A program made the translations under genes and the position numbers. Below the pieces are notes generated by a model. The model saw only the letters and a list, made by a program, of their open reading frames with translations, had not been told where the DNA came from and did not search any database. From contig WOGZ01000212.1 of the NCBI GenBank assembly GCA_009733775.1, positions 1-59,864 of the forward strand: DNA of 59,864 bases, given 5' to 3'. How positions within the stretch are numbered: the first letter of the stretch is position 1; each line of letters begins with the position of its first letter. This DNA comes from Alectoria sarmentosa. Taxonomy: Eukaryota; Ascomycota; Lecanoromycetes; Lecanorales; Parmeliaceae. Shown here piece after piece: positions 23,447-35,074 of this stretch.

Positions 23447-24232
23447 ATGCGATCCGTATATTCGACCCTCCTCTTCCTGGCGGCCGCAACCCCATTGCTC
23501 GCCGACGAACAATCCGACTGCCTGGCCCAAGCATCCACCACCAATGGAGTCATCTACTGGACCGGCCAAGAAGTTTCCCTCGACAAAGCCGACAGCTACG
23601 GCGGCATTATGGCCGGCAGCAACGGAACGACCAAAGGCTGCATGCAGCTCGGGCAATGGGACGGACAAATACGTATAGGCGACCAGCCCCACCCTGTAAA
23701 AGACAGCCGGACAATCCTCGAAACAAACCCAGTCGGTCAATGGGCCAGCTACGATGTCAGTTACATCCTCGGCTACTCCCACGCCGTCGTCTGCCAAGAC
23801 ACGGTGCAAAAGACCCTCACGGGCGACAATACGAACCTCTGGAACGTAAGCGGCGCCACGTGCGATGACAAAAACGGATACACCTGTGTCGGTCCCGTCG
23901 GTCCATGGGGCGTACACGCCAACGTCATGAGCGAAACCTCCTGCTGGAACTGCAACCCGCCCAATTCCTTCTTCTCCCCCGCTGCCGGCGCAGCGTACAC
24001 CTACCCCGACGACAACGGGTCCGTCATCGCCGCCAGCTCCAATGCCCTCGTCTGCTGCGTCGGTAACAATTGCAAATGGAAGAACCCCAAGGCCGGCACG
24101 ACCAAAGCCGGCACCTGCACCTGCCACTCGGGCGCCGACAAGCGCGATGCGACCCCCGAGAGCAAGCCCAAGAAGCGACACGTTCACGGCCACGGCATAC
24201 ACAAAGTCCGAGGTCTCAGTGAGGTCATATAA
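23447..24232 (+). CDS. Cysteine-rich secreted protein
   Basis: A single exon of 261 codons with strongly C-ending codon use, as in well-expressed fungal genes. Residues 1-19 are a signal peptide (STLLFLAAATPLLA). Twelve cysteines follow, including SCWNCNPP and VCCVGNNC, which suggests several disulfides. The C-terminus is basic with dibasic sites (ADKRDATP and KPKKRHVHGHG) suited to Kex2-type cleavage. No named domain recognised. The leader upstream is pyrimidine-rich and the ATG context is acceptable. Likely secreted to the wall or outside; function unknown. Confidence 0.85.
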   Translation: MRSVYSTLLFLAAATPLLADEQSDCLAQASTTNGVIYWTGQEVSLDKADSYGGIMAGSNGTTKGCMQLGQWDGQIRIGDQPHPVKDSRTILETNPVGQWASYDVSYILGYSHAVVCQDTVQKTLTGDNTNLWNVSGATCDDKNGYTCVGPVGPWGVHANVMSETSCWNCNPPNSFFSPAAGAAYTYPDDNGSVIAASSNALVCCVGNNCKWKNPKAGTTKAGTCTCHSGADKRDATPESKPKKRHVHGHGIHKVRGLSEVI

Positions 24233-25856
24233 GCAAACATTCTTTCTGTATATTTGCATGTGGAGCATCAGGAGAGTCCATCATTCAATCTTCCGGCATG
24301 TGGATTCCCCGTGGGTTGGACCCTTCTCTTGGAAAGGGGCAGACAGAGGCATTGCAGGTCACTCATAGCATTCGCACCCCATGGGAAAGATCCCCTACAT
24401 CGATGTCACCGCATGCATACGGTCATAGCACATATTGAATATTTTACGAACCCATACCATACCATACCGATCAAATCTAGACAAGCAAATTTCTCCCATG
24501 CCAAACCAAACAAGAAACCATATCAACTAAAATGCGCACACCGCCTGTGAACGTCATTGCTCTCACTTCTCTTGTATCTGACACTGCATCCGCAAGCTCA
24601 TTAGCAGCGGCCTCGTATCCTGCCACCCTCATCTAATCTCACTTGGTCGCCATGGAAGGTGACGATCACTTAGCTCCCTACATACCCTGAACCCGAGTAG
24701 TACCCAATCCCATCATCATCCCACCATCCACACAAAGACCCAACCCCCGCCCTCCCTCCCTCAACACTCTGGACAAACTCCGTCACACGCACAAAATGTT
24801 TCGCATTCAGCATAAAGCCACTTTTAATAACCCCTTGCAGTAGTTACCATACAAAGCAAAGAAAGTTGAGGAGAATTAAAAAGGAAAGGAGATGCGAGCC
24901 TCCTAAATCAAAACATGCTAGCACTATCAACACCGTTGGCGCGCGTGGTGCGGAGGTTTCGGAAAAGGCGCACGTGGGATTGTTCCAGCGTGGTGAAGTG
25001 GGGTGGAGTGAATTGAGGGGGTCAATGTTTCTGCGACCGATTGGGTGGCTGCTACACCTACGATTCAAAAAAGCGAAGACGTTACCATTGTGCCTAGTTG
25101 ATCATACAGCGGGCAGGTAGGATACCCTCCTTCTCTTCAGAAATCACGCTGTCGGTTCTTGAACTCTCGACCGCTTTCGAAATTATTCTTTATTTCCTAC
25201 TGTAACGACGCATTGGGTAATACAAATCAAATACAATAAAAGCTCACATTCAACTTCGTCTTTCCAAAGCGCTGTTGTCTCTCTCCTCAGCACGGTAGAA
25301 CAACTGCAGTTGGCAAAATGCACTGCTATCGTACACATGGCCAAAGATGCACAGAAGGCCCCGGTATCGCTTCTCAGTCCAATTGCGGAGCAGGCGTCAG
25401 TCTCCTCTTGCGCTTGGCGACGACCGCCCATGCGTGTGCTTATGGAGAAGAAGAACTTCTCACCTCTTGCGCTGGTGCGCTCCGCATTATGTGTACGGGT
25501 GCATCTGGGGAATAATCGTTCGCCACAATTCAGTAGCTATGCACGACGCTTTGAGGTAGTATGATGGTGAAGGCAAATCTTTCGAGAGGTAGCAGAGAGA
25601 TACCATGGCAGTATTCTGCGTAGAGATTCGGCGAGTTCGGACTCAAATTGGTATTTTGCAGCCACATCGATGCATGGGCCTTGAAGAAGCGATCGCTGCA
25701 GCGCTGTCAGAGTTAGCATGAGCGTGGTTGAGCTCTTGCAACACTATTGACAATGGAGATCAATCACAGACGGAACTCGTCCAAGCATAAATACACAGAG
25801 CGACTTTTGTAGCTACCTCCTTTCTCGACCCAGTCCGTTACTGCGTAAACCTTCCT
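24233..25856. other. Intergenic, no supported gene
   Basis: About 1.6 kb. Short frames at 24844-25120 and 25310-25564 overlap on several frames without motifs. Nothing else seen. Confidence 0.45.
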
Positions 25857-26979
25857 TCAAGCATCCTCCAGTCCCTGATAGAGAGGTACGCCCCACCCAT
25901 CGCTAGGATTATTGAACCTCTTCAGGTACTTCTTGCCCAGTCTCTCAATCGTAGTACAGTCCTCCTCTTCCAGCTTACACTTCGCCGACCCAAAGTTCTC
26001 CTTGATATAATCTGCATGCTGGCTCTTGGGTATGACACTATAGCCCCTGTTCATGCCCCAAGCCAGAGCAACCTGCGCATTCGTACACTCACGCTCTTTC
26101 GCAATCTCAGTGATATCTTCATTCACCAGCAGCGACGGCGGCGTATCCTTGCTCTTGCCTGGTGAGCCATATATAGGGTTCAGGTTTGCTAAGGGGGAGT
26201 AGGCGGTCACGTCAATGCCGTTGTCTTTATGCCATTGCACGAAATCGACTTGTGGAAGATAAGGGTGAAGCTCGAGTTGGTGGACGGCTGGTTTTATGGT
26301 GGTTTGGTCGAGCAGCTGGTGCAATTGGTGGGGAGAGAAGTTGGAGACGCCTATGTGTCGGACTTTGCCGGTATCGAGGAGCTTCTCCATGGCGAGCCAA
26401 GTCTGCATAAATAATTTCAGCGCTGTTTGTAGACGCGTGAGAAGGTACAGTATCGTACATCAACGTAGTCGATGTAGTTCTTTCCACCTGATGAGGCCAC
26501 AGGCCAGTGCATCAGGTAGAGGTCGAGGTATTCCAGGCCCAAGTCACTCAGCGTCTTGTCGAGTCCTTGCTCAACCTGGCCAGTCTGGTGGCTACAACAT
26601 CACGGTGAGTCAGTGTTGGTGCATGCTCAGAAGCCGCGCAATGGCTTTGGTAGACGTACTGATCATTCCATAGCTTGGATGTAATCCATACACTAGATCG
26701 ATCGAGCCCAACCGTCTTCAATCCATCCTTAATGCCATTGCCCACTTCTTTTTCATTGCCGTAGATTGCTGCGCAATCGAGGTGTCTGTAACCAGTCTGG
26801 AGTGCAACTGAGACAGCTTCAGACGCGTTGGATTTGTCGAGTCTCCATGTTCCGAAGCCCAGAGCCGGGATGGAAGCGATAGAGAGAGGATTGCTGGAGC
26901 TGAAAGGGATTTGCTCTTGGGCACGGGAGAGTCCAAGAAGGGCCAGGGTAATAGAGGAGAACTTCGCAATAGATGCCAT
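25857..26979 (-). CDS. Aldo/keto reductase with N-terminal signal peptide
   Basis: NADPH-dependent carbonyl reductase fold. Exons 26979-26660, 26591-26459 and 26402-25857 give 332 residues; introns are 68 bp (26592-26659) and 56 bp (26403-26458). The catalytic tetrad is complete: Asp68 (HLDCA), Tyr73 (AIYGNE), Lys102 (TSKLWND) and His135 (LMHWP). Cofactor-side motifs HIGVSNFSPHQL and YSVIPKSQHADYI are present. The start at 26979 gives a hydrophobic leader (SSITLALLGLSRAQ) before the usual LGFGTW entry, so the enzyme seems to enter the secretory pathway. An in-frame ATG lies upstream at 27063, but using it would bury the leader. Frames are intact. Substrate unknown. Confidence 0.93.
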
Positions 26980-27685
26980 GGTTCTAACTCTCTCAAGTGG
27001 TGATGAAATTGAGTAGTTGGAGATGCTCCTGAGTGCTGGTTCTCCTCTTTTTGGTGATGTCATTCTCTTGCGGGTCTATCAGGTCTTTCGCGCCGTAGCC
27101 CTGAAACCCTTACCGTTCCCTCTCCGTCGCACCCACATCCAGCGCTTGCCCAATAGCATCGAAGGACTCTCTGACCAGCTTCATTTGTCTATTGATGGCA
27201 TAAATAAAACAACGGAGAACTAAACAACCAGACGGAGCAAGAGGATCTCTGCAACGGAGCCCCCTTACTTAGGACACTTGAGCCCTGATACCCTCGATTC
27301 TCTCCATCTTCTTTCTGCCTTACCGCTCCTAGTTATCATGTCAACGTAACGTCACAGGTTATCCTCATCGCGGACGGCGCAATGCTTGCTTCACTACATC
27401 GTGGCAACGATGTACGCCCATAAAACGCCATGTGACAGGGGCTACAAGGAGTAGAAGACGCACACAAGCCATGGAACGGGTGGCCATCGTAGGTGCTGAT
27501 GGAACAATATGATACCCCCCGCCGATGGAATCATACTCCCATGGCTGAGTCGCCCTGAGGACGCGTGTCTGTACATGGCTACCAATGACGTGTATCAAGA
27601 GTCAAGAGGTGCAGCACAGGAGTTGGTATGAGTGACCGTCATAAACGCTATAATAAGCACACCTCTTAATAAATATATGATACTG
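26980..27685. other. Intergenic, no supported gene
   Basis: About 700 bp between the reductase promoter and the bZIP stop codon. No supported gene; the frame at 27365-27598 (minus) has no features. Confidence 0.5.
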
Positions 27686-28654
27686 TCAAGCTACTTCTCC
27701 CAGGATACTTCCGCTCAAATCCGGCACGATCAGTGGACCCTCTCCTCTCTCTGCCCTCCAGAAGTTCGAGCAACGAATAACCTCACTGTCGACCAGCCAC
27801 GCCCAATTGGTGACGAATGCTTGCGATATTTCCCACGCTATGCACCCACAATATCAGCAATGCCATCAGTGAAGGGGAGAGAAAGACTATACCTAGCGCA
27901 TTCCACGGCTGTGAGCCCCAAATCGTGAAGGAGTCACTGTGCATCCCATAGCAAAGTTGATCCTCCTGCTCGTCGGTCATGACAGAAAGAAGAATATTAT
28001 TTCTCAGCGACGGAGGAGCAATCATATCGAGATATGGGTGATGTGGCGTCGACAATTGAAGTGGCGTTGGGCCAAGGTCATGCGCCGCAAATGCTGGATA
28101 CGGATTCGATGTTGTCCATGGTGAGAGGGCATAGTCATCTGCGAATAGAATTGGATCTATAGCCAACAAGCTTGCATTTTGGAGAAAGGCTCGAAGCACA
28201 GAGTACTCCATGAGGCTGATGTACCGATGCTCGGAAAGCCCCGGGTCTGCGAAGATGGCTTGGATCGCGCCATCGACGTCATCTTGAACAGCGGGAGAAT
28301 TGCTGGGCGATGCTGTGCAGAATTCTTTCGGGGCGTCAGTTGACGTACATGCCCATGGTCTCTCGCTCTCAGTCCCGATAATAGCCTTTTCCGAGCTTTC
28401 GGCCGTGTCAAATGTCTGTTTAAGCTGAGGCTCATCCGCGGGGTAATGCTTTTTCTTTATCTTGTCTTTCGCTCCATTCGTTCCTGATTGAAGAGTTAAC
28501 AGCAGAAGAATGGGAAGCCCATGTAACGCAACATACGGCTCTTTCTCTTCGCTAGTCTGTTTTGTATTTTCTTCCTGAGCGCTTTGTCTTCTACTTTGGT
28601 CCAATCATCTCTCTCGTTTTTACAGTACCTGAGTCTAACCTGCAGATCGCTCAT
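27686..28654 (-). CDS. bZIP transcription factor (DUF3425-type)
   Basis: Three exons (28654-28537, 28483-27893, 27837-27686) give 286 residues; introns are 53 bp (28484-28536) and 55 bp (27838-27892), both in frame. Near the N-terminus, DDWTKVEDKALRKKIQNRL leads into AKRKSR, the basic region with the Asn-x7-Arg spacing of bZIP proteins (about residues 23-40). The first intron falls exactly at its end. The leucine zipper is short or degenerate. The C-terminal half has TPHHPYLDMIAPPSLRNNIL and SFTIWGSQPWNA, then NWAWLVDSEVIRCSNFWRAE, the pattern of the fungal DUF3425 region. It is transcribed away from the dehydrogenase at 29073, sharing a 418-bp promoter with four TGACAT hexamers. It may control that gene and itself (inference). 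Confidence 0.88.
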
Positions 28655-29072
28655 CGTCCTTGTGCCTCAATTCTTCGCAACAACTCTCATGATCGGTTGG
28701 TGATTGAGAGAGGGTGGGCTTCGACGCAAAGGAGGGGTGTCAGAAATGTCAGAAATTAGCGTCCCCGCCAAGCCTCCCAGACCGAGTTCAAACAAACACA
28801 AGGACCACATCTATGTCTCCATATTGACATCTGCCTCGACTTTCTGACATTGATAATTGCCCTGATATGTCAGACTTTCGTTTTTTGATAGCAGCCTAAT
28901 TCACAATCGGGACCTTGGAATCTTTGTCGTCGATTAGCAGAATATATAAACCTCTATATCACCCCGGATTTTTCTCAATGCCTGACCATCATCATTTATT
29001 CACCTCGTTAGCTTTTGGAATCCACTAGAATCTGCAGCACTGCCTTCTTCGCTCTTCTCCCTCTATATCGCT
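28655..29072. promoter_or_regulatory. Divergent promoter, four TGACAT hexamers
   Basis: This 418-bp region separates the bZIP gene (minus) from the dehydrogenase (plus). TGACAT occurs on one strand or the other at 28746-28751, 28825-28830, 28845-28850 and 28867-28872, four times in 127 bp. TGAC is the bZIP half-site core. A TATA-like tatataaa stands near 28942, ahead of a pyrimidine-rich leader for the gene at 29073. Confidence 0.5.
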
Positions 29073-30511
29073 ATGCCTTCTGAGAAGTTCACTCCCTTCC
29101 ACGCTCAAGACATTCCAAACTTATGCGGCTACGTCGCGATTGTCACAGGAGGTACACAAACCCCCCTTGTACAATGTTTCCAAATTTTGCCCTCACCCGA
29201 AAAGCTCACCCTTGAAAAAACCCCAGGAAATGCCGGTATCGGATACGAGACCACGCTCCAACTCGCCCTTCACGGCGCCCGAGTCTACATCGCCGGCCGC
29301 TCGCCTGACAGAGTCAAGAAAGCGATCGAGCAGATGAAAGCATCCAGCGCAAAGACACTAGATCTCCACATACTCGAGATGGATCTCCAAAGCCTAGGGA
29401 GTGTAAAGGAAGGAGCGGAGAGCTTCATGCGCCAGGAATCGCGCCTGGATCTCCTCATCAACAACGCCGGCGTAAGAACTCATCCTTCGACCGCCCATCA
29501 AAGCCTCCCCTCCACAAGTCATCGAGCGAAAAGGGAAAAGCATCAAGCCCGCTAACCCACAATCCTTCACCCAACCTCAGATCATGTCAGTCCCCTACAA
29601 ACTCACGGCCGACGGGTTCGAAACCCAATGGCAAACCAACCACCTCGCCCCCTTCCTCCTCACCAAGACCCTCCTCCCCCTCCTCTCCACCACCGCCGCA
29701 TCCAGCAATATCGCCACCCGCGTCCGCATCGTCAACGTATCCAGCGACGCCGCCCTCCTGCCCGGCGCACCCAAGCAACCGGACCTGGCGCGTCCGAACC
29801 TAGAATACGCCACCGGGCCCCTGAACACCTGGTATCTCCCTCTCATCCCCCCCCCCCCCCCCCCCCCCGGTTGCAATCCCCCCTATTCCGTCCATCAACA
29901 AGCAAACGACACTGACAAAAATCGGTCACGAGGAAACGCTACGGGCACTCGAAAATCGCCTCCATCATCCACGCGCGCGGGATCCACGACCGCTACCACA
30001 GCGCCGGCGTAACCGCCTACAGCGTCCAGCCGGGCATCGTGGCCACGAACCTGCTGTCGGCCGACACGAGTCTTTTCGGCGCGTTGATGCGGCGTATGGT
30101 ACGCTGGTAAGATAACCCCCCACGTTCCCTTTCGCGTTGCTTTCTTTTTCCCTGCCTGCTTTGTTTCTTCTGTTTCCTTCTTCATCATAGATAGCAGCTG
30201 CAAGGGAGGGCGAATCTTTCCTTCGCCCCCCCCCAAATCCCCAAACCCGTCCCCCAAAACCCACGCCCACTGATCCCCCCTTTCCATCCAAAAACAGGGG
30301 CATCCTACCCAACACCCTCTCCGTCGCCGACGGCGCGACGTCGACCCTATTCTGCGCCACGAGCGACGCCGCCGCGGCGAACAGCGGGGGGTATTTCGCG
30401 CCGTTTGGGAAAGTGGACACGAGGCCCGCCGAGCGGTGGAACGAGGACGGGGAGCTGGTGGAGAAGGTGTGGGTTGAGAGCGAGAGGATGGTTGAGCGGG
30501 CTGGGTTTTAG
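29073..30511 (+). CDS. Short-chain dehydrogenase/reductase (SDR)
   Basis: NAD(P)-dependent oxidoreductase. Five exons (29073-29151, 29227-29471, 29581-29831, 29933-30106, 30298-30511) give 320 residues with introns of 75, 109, 101 and 191 bp, all GT-AG and in frame. The nucleotide-binding TGGNAGIG lies at about residues 25-32, split by intron 1 just after the first Gly; NNAG at 105-108; the serine motif NVSSDA near 162; and the catalytic YGHSK (Tyr195, Lys199) directly after intron 3. The C-terminal half (SVQPGIVATNLL, then GGYFAPFGK) fits the fungal WWOX/retinol-dehydrogenase-like SDR group. No signal peptide. Intron 3 contains a 22-C run. It is divergent from the bZIP gene, which may regulate it. 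Substrate unknown. Confidence 0.92.
29847..29868 (+). repeat. C22 homopolymer inside an intron
   Basis: An uninterrupted run of 22 C lies in intron 3 of the dehydrogenase, 15 bp after the donor. It is likely to vary in length and to be read inaccurately. Confidence 0.9.
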
Positions 30512-31095
30512 GTTTTAGGGGAGGATTTTTTATTTTTGTTTGTTTGTTTTGTTTCTTTGTTTGTTTGTTTGTTTGTTTGTTTTGTTTGTTGAGACAGACA
30601 GACAGGCTGTAGAGTAATTAAGTAATGATGTTTGATTGCATGATTTTACATTCTGATTAGCTTTCTCGACGATCTTGAAGCCAATTTGGAAATAATTACT
30701 ACCGATCATTACCGTCGAAGCTGGCTTCTATTCATTCATGCAGCCACTATCCCAGATGCGATCACGTGAACGCTGTTATAGGATTATTTTATAATCACTC
30801 AAAAGTCTTCAAAAGGCTCTTACACGTGCTGATTCGACGAGTTCAAAAGCCAAAACGGTCATGAAGCTACTATCAAGCAAGCAATTAAGTAGTACAAGGT
30901 CTAAAAGTTAATCTGAAAGCGATGGCGTGAGATAAGACACCTACCTAACCGAACGTAGGCCAAAATGCCTTGATCTTCAAAATCATTTGCAAAACCCATC
31001 TATCAACCAACAGATGCGACACTAATCATAGCGTGTACTCTCACTCGCCGCACCTCCACCACATCCTCTCCCTAAACCAATCCCAAAGCCCCCCC
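30512..31095. other. Convergent 3' region with (TTTG)n microsatellite
   Basis: About 580 bp between two convergent genes. A (TTTG)n tract runs at about 30537-30590 just after the dehydrogenase stop. No gene seen. Confidence 0.6.
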
Positions 31096-32502
31096 TCATC
31101 TCCTCCACCCACTCCACAGCAAGTGCTCCTCCACCTTCTCCCTCGCCACCTCATCGCTACAATGGCTAACCACCTGCCTGATCGGCACCGCTCCATCCTC
31201 CAACTCGCTCCCCACATGGCTCTCGCTCCTCAACAGCTCACTCTCATTCCACGCTCTAGGCGCTCTCCAACTACTCCTCGGCAGCGGGGGAGCCGTACCG
31301 CCCTTCTCGATCTTCGAAGGTGAATTCGAAGGTCGGAGATACAGGCTCCATTTCTTGGCCAGCATCGGGGACAGATGGTTGAAAAAGGCGGCGGTGGCCG
31401 GCATGCAGCCGCAGAGGATGGCGGAAGCGAGTTCGCCGGTGGACCAGAGGGCGGGGGGTTGGAGGTAAAAAGTTTTGTCCGGGCTACCGGTGTGGAAGGA
31501 GACGACGAGGCGCATGATGGAGGCGATGCAGGTGCTGGAAATGCTGTTAGCTAGCCGCGTGTGATGGCAATGTTTTGCCGATTGGACCAGGGTAAAGGGG
31601 ATGAGAGAAGAGGAGAGGAGAGGGGAGGTGCATACAACAGACCAACGGCAAAGATAGCCAAGACGCCGATCTTGCGCCTTGTTGGGATCTTGAGTTTGGA
31701 GAGGCGGTAGAGGGGGAGAAGGAGGATGGAGAAGTCGGAAACTACATTGATGGCGGAAGCAGCGATAAAGGCGGCCTTCAGGTTGATACAACCGCCTTTA
31801 AGCATTGGGTCCCAGATGCGAGCGCGGGGCACGCATTGAAATACCGTCGCGGCTAGATAGGGGAAATAGAAAGCAAGGTTGGCCCAGATGAGGATGTGGA
31901 TGAGGTAGTGAGTTTTACCGGTGCCTGCCGTGTCGAAAAGGCGGCGATACATAAGGAGGATGGAGAATTTGGCGAGGAAGAGGCCGGGACTATAAATCAT
32001 TTCGGTCGTGTTTGCTAGCTAGTATGGCGATTTAGTAAAGGCTCTATGGCATACATTGTGTATCACGGAGAGTGGAAAATTGAACCTTTGCAAATTCTAT
32101 GACACGACCCAATGGTACATCCCATTGATGGACCCCACCGCCATATTCAACGGTGAAGTAGATGGATGTGCAGTAACCCACCAGGAATGCCCATGCGGTC
32201 GCGTTTGCATCTATAAAGCGTAAGCAACTGGCAGATTTCCTACAAATTATTCTCGGTTTCTACATACAGTCCGCCCATCCATGCGACTTGAGAATGAAGA
32301 CTGCGGTGCACAGTCGTATCCAAACGAATGGTGTGCTGACGGCTAAACAAACTGGCAGCGTGATGTACACCCAGTGAGCTTGGGATGGTGGATGAATGAA
32401 ATTGGGGATCACTCCTGGTGGAGGTTGTAAGCCTGGTCCGAGGAGTAGAGCCTCTGCTGCCGCTGCCATCGCCTCTGTCGTAGCATTGGGACTTTGCCTC
32501 AT
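31096..32502 (-). CDS. SAT4/PTH11-type rhodopsin-like integral membrane protein
   Basis: Exons 32502-32268, 32210-32086, 32018-31636 and 31534-31096 give 393 residues with introns of 57, 67 and 101 bp, all in frame. The protein has seven hydrophobic segments: WVYITLPVCLAV, TAWAFLVGY, the SPGLFLAKFSILLMYRRLF helix typical of the fungal rhodopsin-like domain, LIHILIWANLAFYFPYLAAT, AAFIAASAINVVSDFSILLL, a helix crossing intron 3, and ELASAILCGCMPATAAF. The second helix-loop carries the usual EYGGGVHQW. The C-terminal tail is basic and Ser-rich, probably cytoplasmic. Proteins of this family are abundant in plant-associated fungi, and some resemble PTH11 sensors; it lacks a CFEM domain. Ligand and role are unknown. 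Confidence 0.9.
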
Positions 32503-35074
32503 GGTGATCCCGTGGGCGATATTTCAGCGCTTGTAAGTGACAGGCAAGTTGGGAAGTGACCATGGTTGGGCTATTTGTTATTATAGGCGAATTGAAGAGC
32601 CAAGCTGGTCTCGTGCGGCGGACTCAGATCTGAGGACCTGTGTAGCGTATCGTGGAGAATTGTTAACTCCCGATGTAGACATATGCAGTAAATAATATTG
32701 ACCAATCAAAAGAATTCGAGACTGGTCTGGGCACTGCACTTGTGGAGCAAACGTTCAAGTATTTCCAGTCGAAATACCAAGCCTCTAGAACGCATGGTCA
32801 TTCATGGACCCTTGAGAGCTTGGACATGTCTTCTGACTTCCATCTTGCATAGGATCTGCAATCATACAACTAGTGGGATGGTACCGATATTAGATGAGGT
32901 GTAAAATAATGCGATAGGTCGAACTGGCTTGAGCTCCTACCACAGACGGCAGAGAATTCCTGACCCCGAATGCTTCGGTCTCATTCGTAACGACACGATT
33001 ACGTGTGACATATATTCGTGTTGAAGGCAGCTGGCATGCAAGGGCGCACGTTTGTGCCATCTCGTTTCAAGAACACGGTCATATAGCAGGAGAGCGCTAC
33101 CGGCGACTCGGTAGGTAAAGTGCGCGTCATGAGGTTGTTGGCTGGAACGTCTTTCGCGCGGATGTAAGCGCCCCAATCACCAGCCCTCAATGTGAACGCA
33201 GAGGGTTGTTAAAGGGAATGGCTAAAGTAGTGTAACCTCGAAGGTTCTTTTTCTAAGAAAAAAAAAGCAACGTCAAGAACTGCAGGATCGATGGCTTGAT
33301 AAGGAAGGGGATCATGAGACAAGATGAACTGATGAGTCAATGTAACAAGACGGCTAGGGAAGATTGCTTCATCAACGACTGTGAAGACAACGAAATAAGA
33401 GCTGTGCTCTATAAATGTTTGGATGTTCTGCGAGCGTTGAGCGACTTCGAAGCTCTCCAGACTCATCTGGTCGCAGGTGCTTGATCCATCCAGTTACAGA
33501 AGGACACTGGGCGAGTCGAGCCGTAACTCAGTGACATCGACCTCGAGCAGAACACACAGCCATATTGTACTTTTGGGCATGTAGCGATGACGAACAGCTA
33601 CCGACCCTCTTTGGTGACGCATTGAAAGATCGATTTACTTTTCAGAGGGACCTGACACGGCCAAAGAAAGGAGACATTGACAAAGCCAGAGAGATGAGAA
33701 TGCGTGACGGACTCGTTGCTCTCCCCCCTGTTCTCGAACGCCAAAGTAGGCAGACGCAGGCAGGCAGACACTTCATGGGTATTTCTCAAGCAGAAGTTTC
33801 CGGTGAGTGAATACGAGGAAGACTACCTACTTGAAGTAATACGAGCACGCATGAAAATGAAGGTGACAAGGTGACACTCTGACTGACAGGGAGAGAGCAG
33901 GCAAAAGGCAGGTTGGACCTGCGTGGAAACAATTGCCGAAAGATCATCCGCTAAGAGCTTAGGCATGCCAGCCTAAGATGCCAAGTCCAAGGTAGTCTCA
34001 CTAGGCCGTTACTAAGGTCAGCCTCAGAAAATAGTCTAATAAGTAGGTAGGTAAGTAGTTTGATTTGTTCGCCGAGTCAAGGGTCAAGGGTCAAGAGTCA
34101 AATGATTTACCCCGCTGTCATTAGTCATTAGTCATTAATCATTCATGTTGTCATTACTTCCTCGACTGTTTCCTTGACAGAAAAGATATAAAATTTTATT
34201 GTTTTCATTATTGATTCTCATGGAATCGAAGAGTATCACATACTGCATCAATTGCTAGATGCTTCCTACTTCGTATCCAAGTTGGGCTTCGTATCACAAC
34301 AGCCTCCTCGCTTACTAGACCAACCCTCATCTCCGGTAGGTGACCGGAATTCTCCATATGCCATGATTGGACGATTTAGGAAGGTGTGAGGCCTTTTTGG
34401 GAGCTACTCTGCAGGAAAACCTCGCTCTGGAACCCAGTTTTCCTGCACTCTCCTTCACGCTCCTGCAACCCTCCTGCACCAATCTGCACCAATCTGCAGC
34501 TGCCAGATCCTTTTGGCCGTCGGTAGCGAGCGTTATCTGACGTTTCCACTCATGGCCTGCAGACGCAGACGTCACACCCGTACGTACATATCTGTACGAG
34601 GGTACAGTAAAAGAATGTCCAGGCGAGCCTTATCTCATTACCTACTCCATGACTAAGTCGTCACTCTTATGTCCAACCTTGCCAGGCCGCTAAAGCCCAC
34701 CAAATGAGGCTCGTATGCCTCGTCTGGTTTCCTACCTGCTCCTTTCGTACTCGGCATCGGCGACAACATGCAAACGGCCCGGCTAAAATGTTCTTTTTCA
34801 CACAAAACCAGGTTGATTCTGGAAGGTACATGTACAGGTCCCCTCATGTGCCTGCAAATCCCTCGTGGTAAGGGTACAGTACCTCGACGGAAACCTGCAT
34901 GAGAAGCTGTGAGGGGCAATGCACCTCTGTGATCGGATTCCCACGCGCCGAGAGCTATTAAAGAGCTCAAGGTCTCCTCCACTTTTCATTTCCCGCACCC
35001 CCGTCTCTCCAGGCTTTCATCCTTTACGCCTCTCTTGCTTGAACCTCTAGGCAGCCGTTGAAGCGTCAGCCAAG
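32503..35074. other. Long intergenic region, no supported gene
   Basis: About 2.6 kb. Small frames (33296-33484 plus, 33565-33810 plus, 34327-34575 minus, 34653-34982 minus) show no motifs. Short direct repeats occur at 34077-34145 (ggtcaag and gtcatta words). The last 200 bp should be the carboxypeptidase promoter. Confidence 0.45.

Noticed and set aside
23189..24268. 359-codon Gly/Val-rich frame on the minus strand
   Set aside because: Antisense to the Cys-rich secreted protein; its low-complexity content arises from the C-rich codon ends of the real gene.
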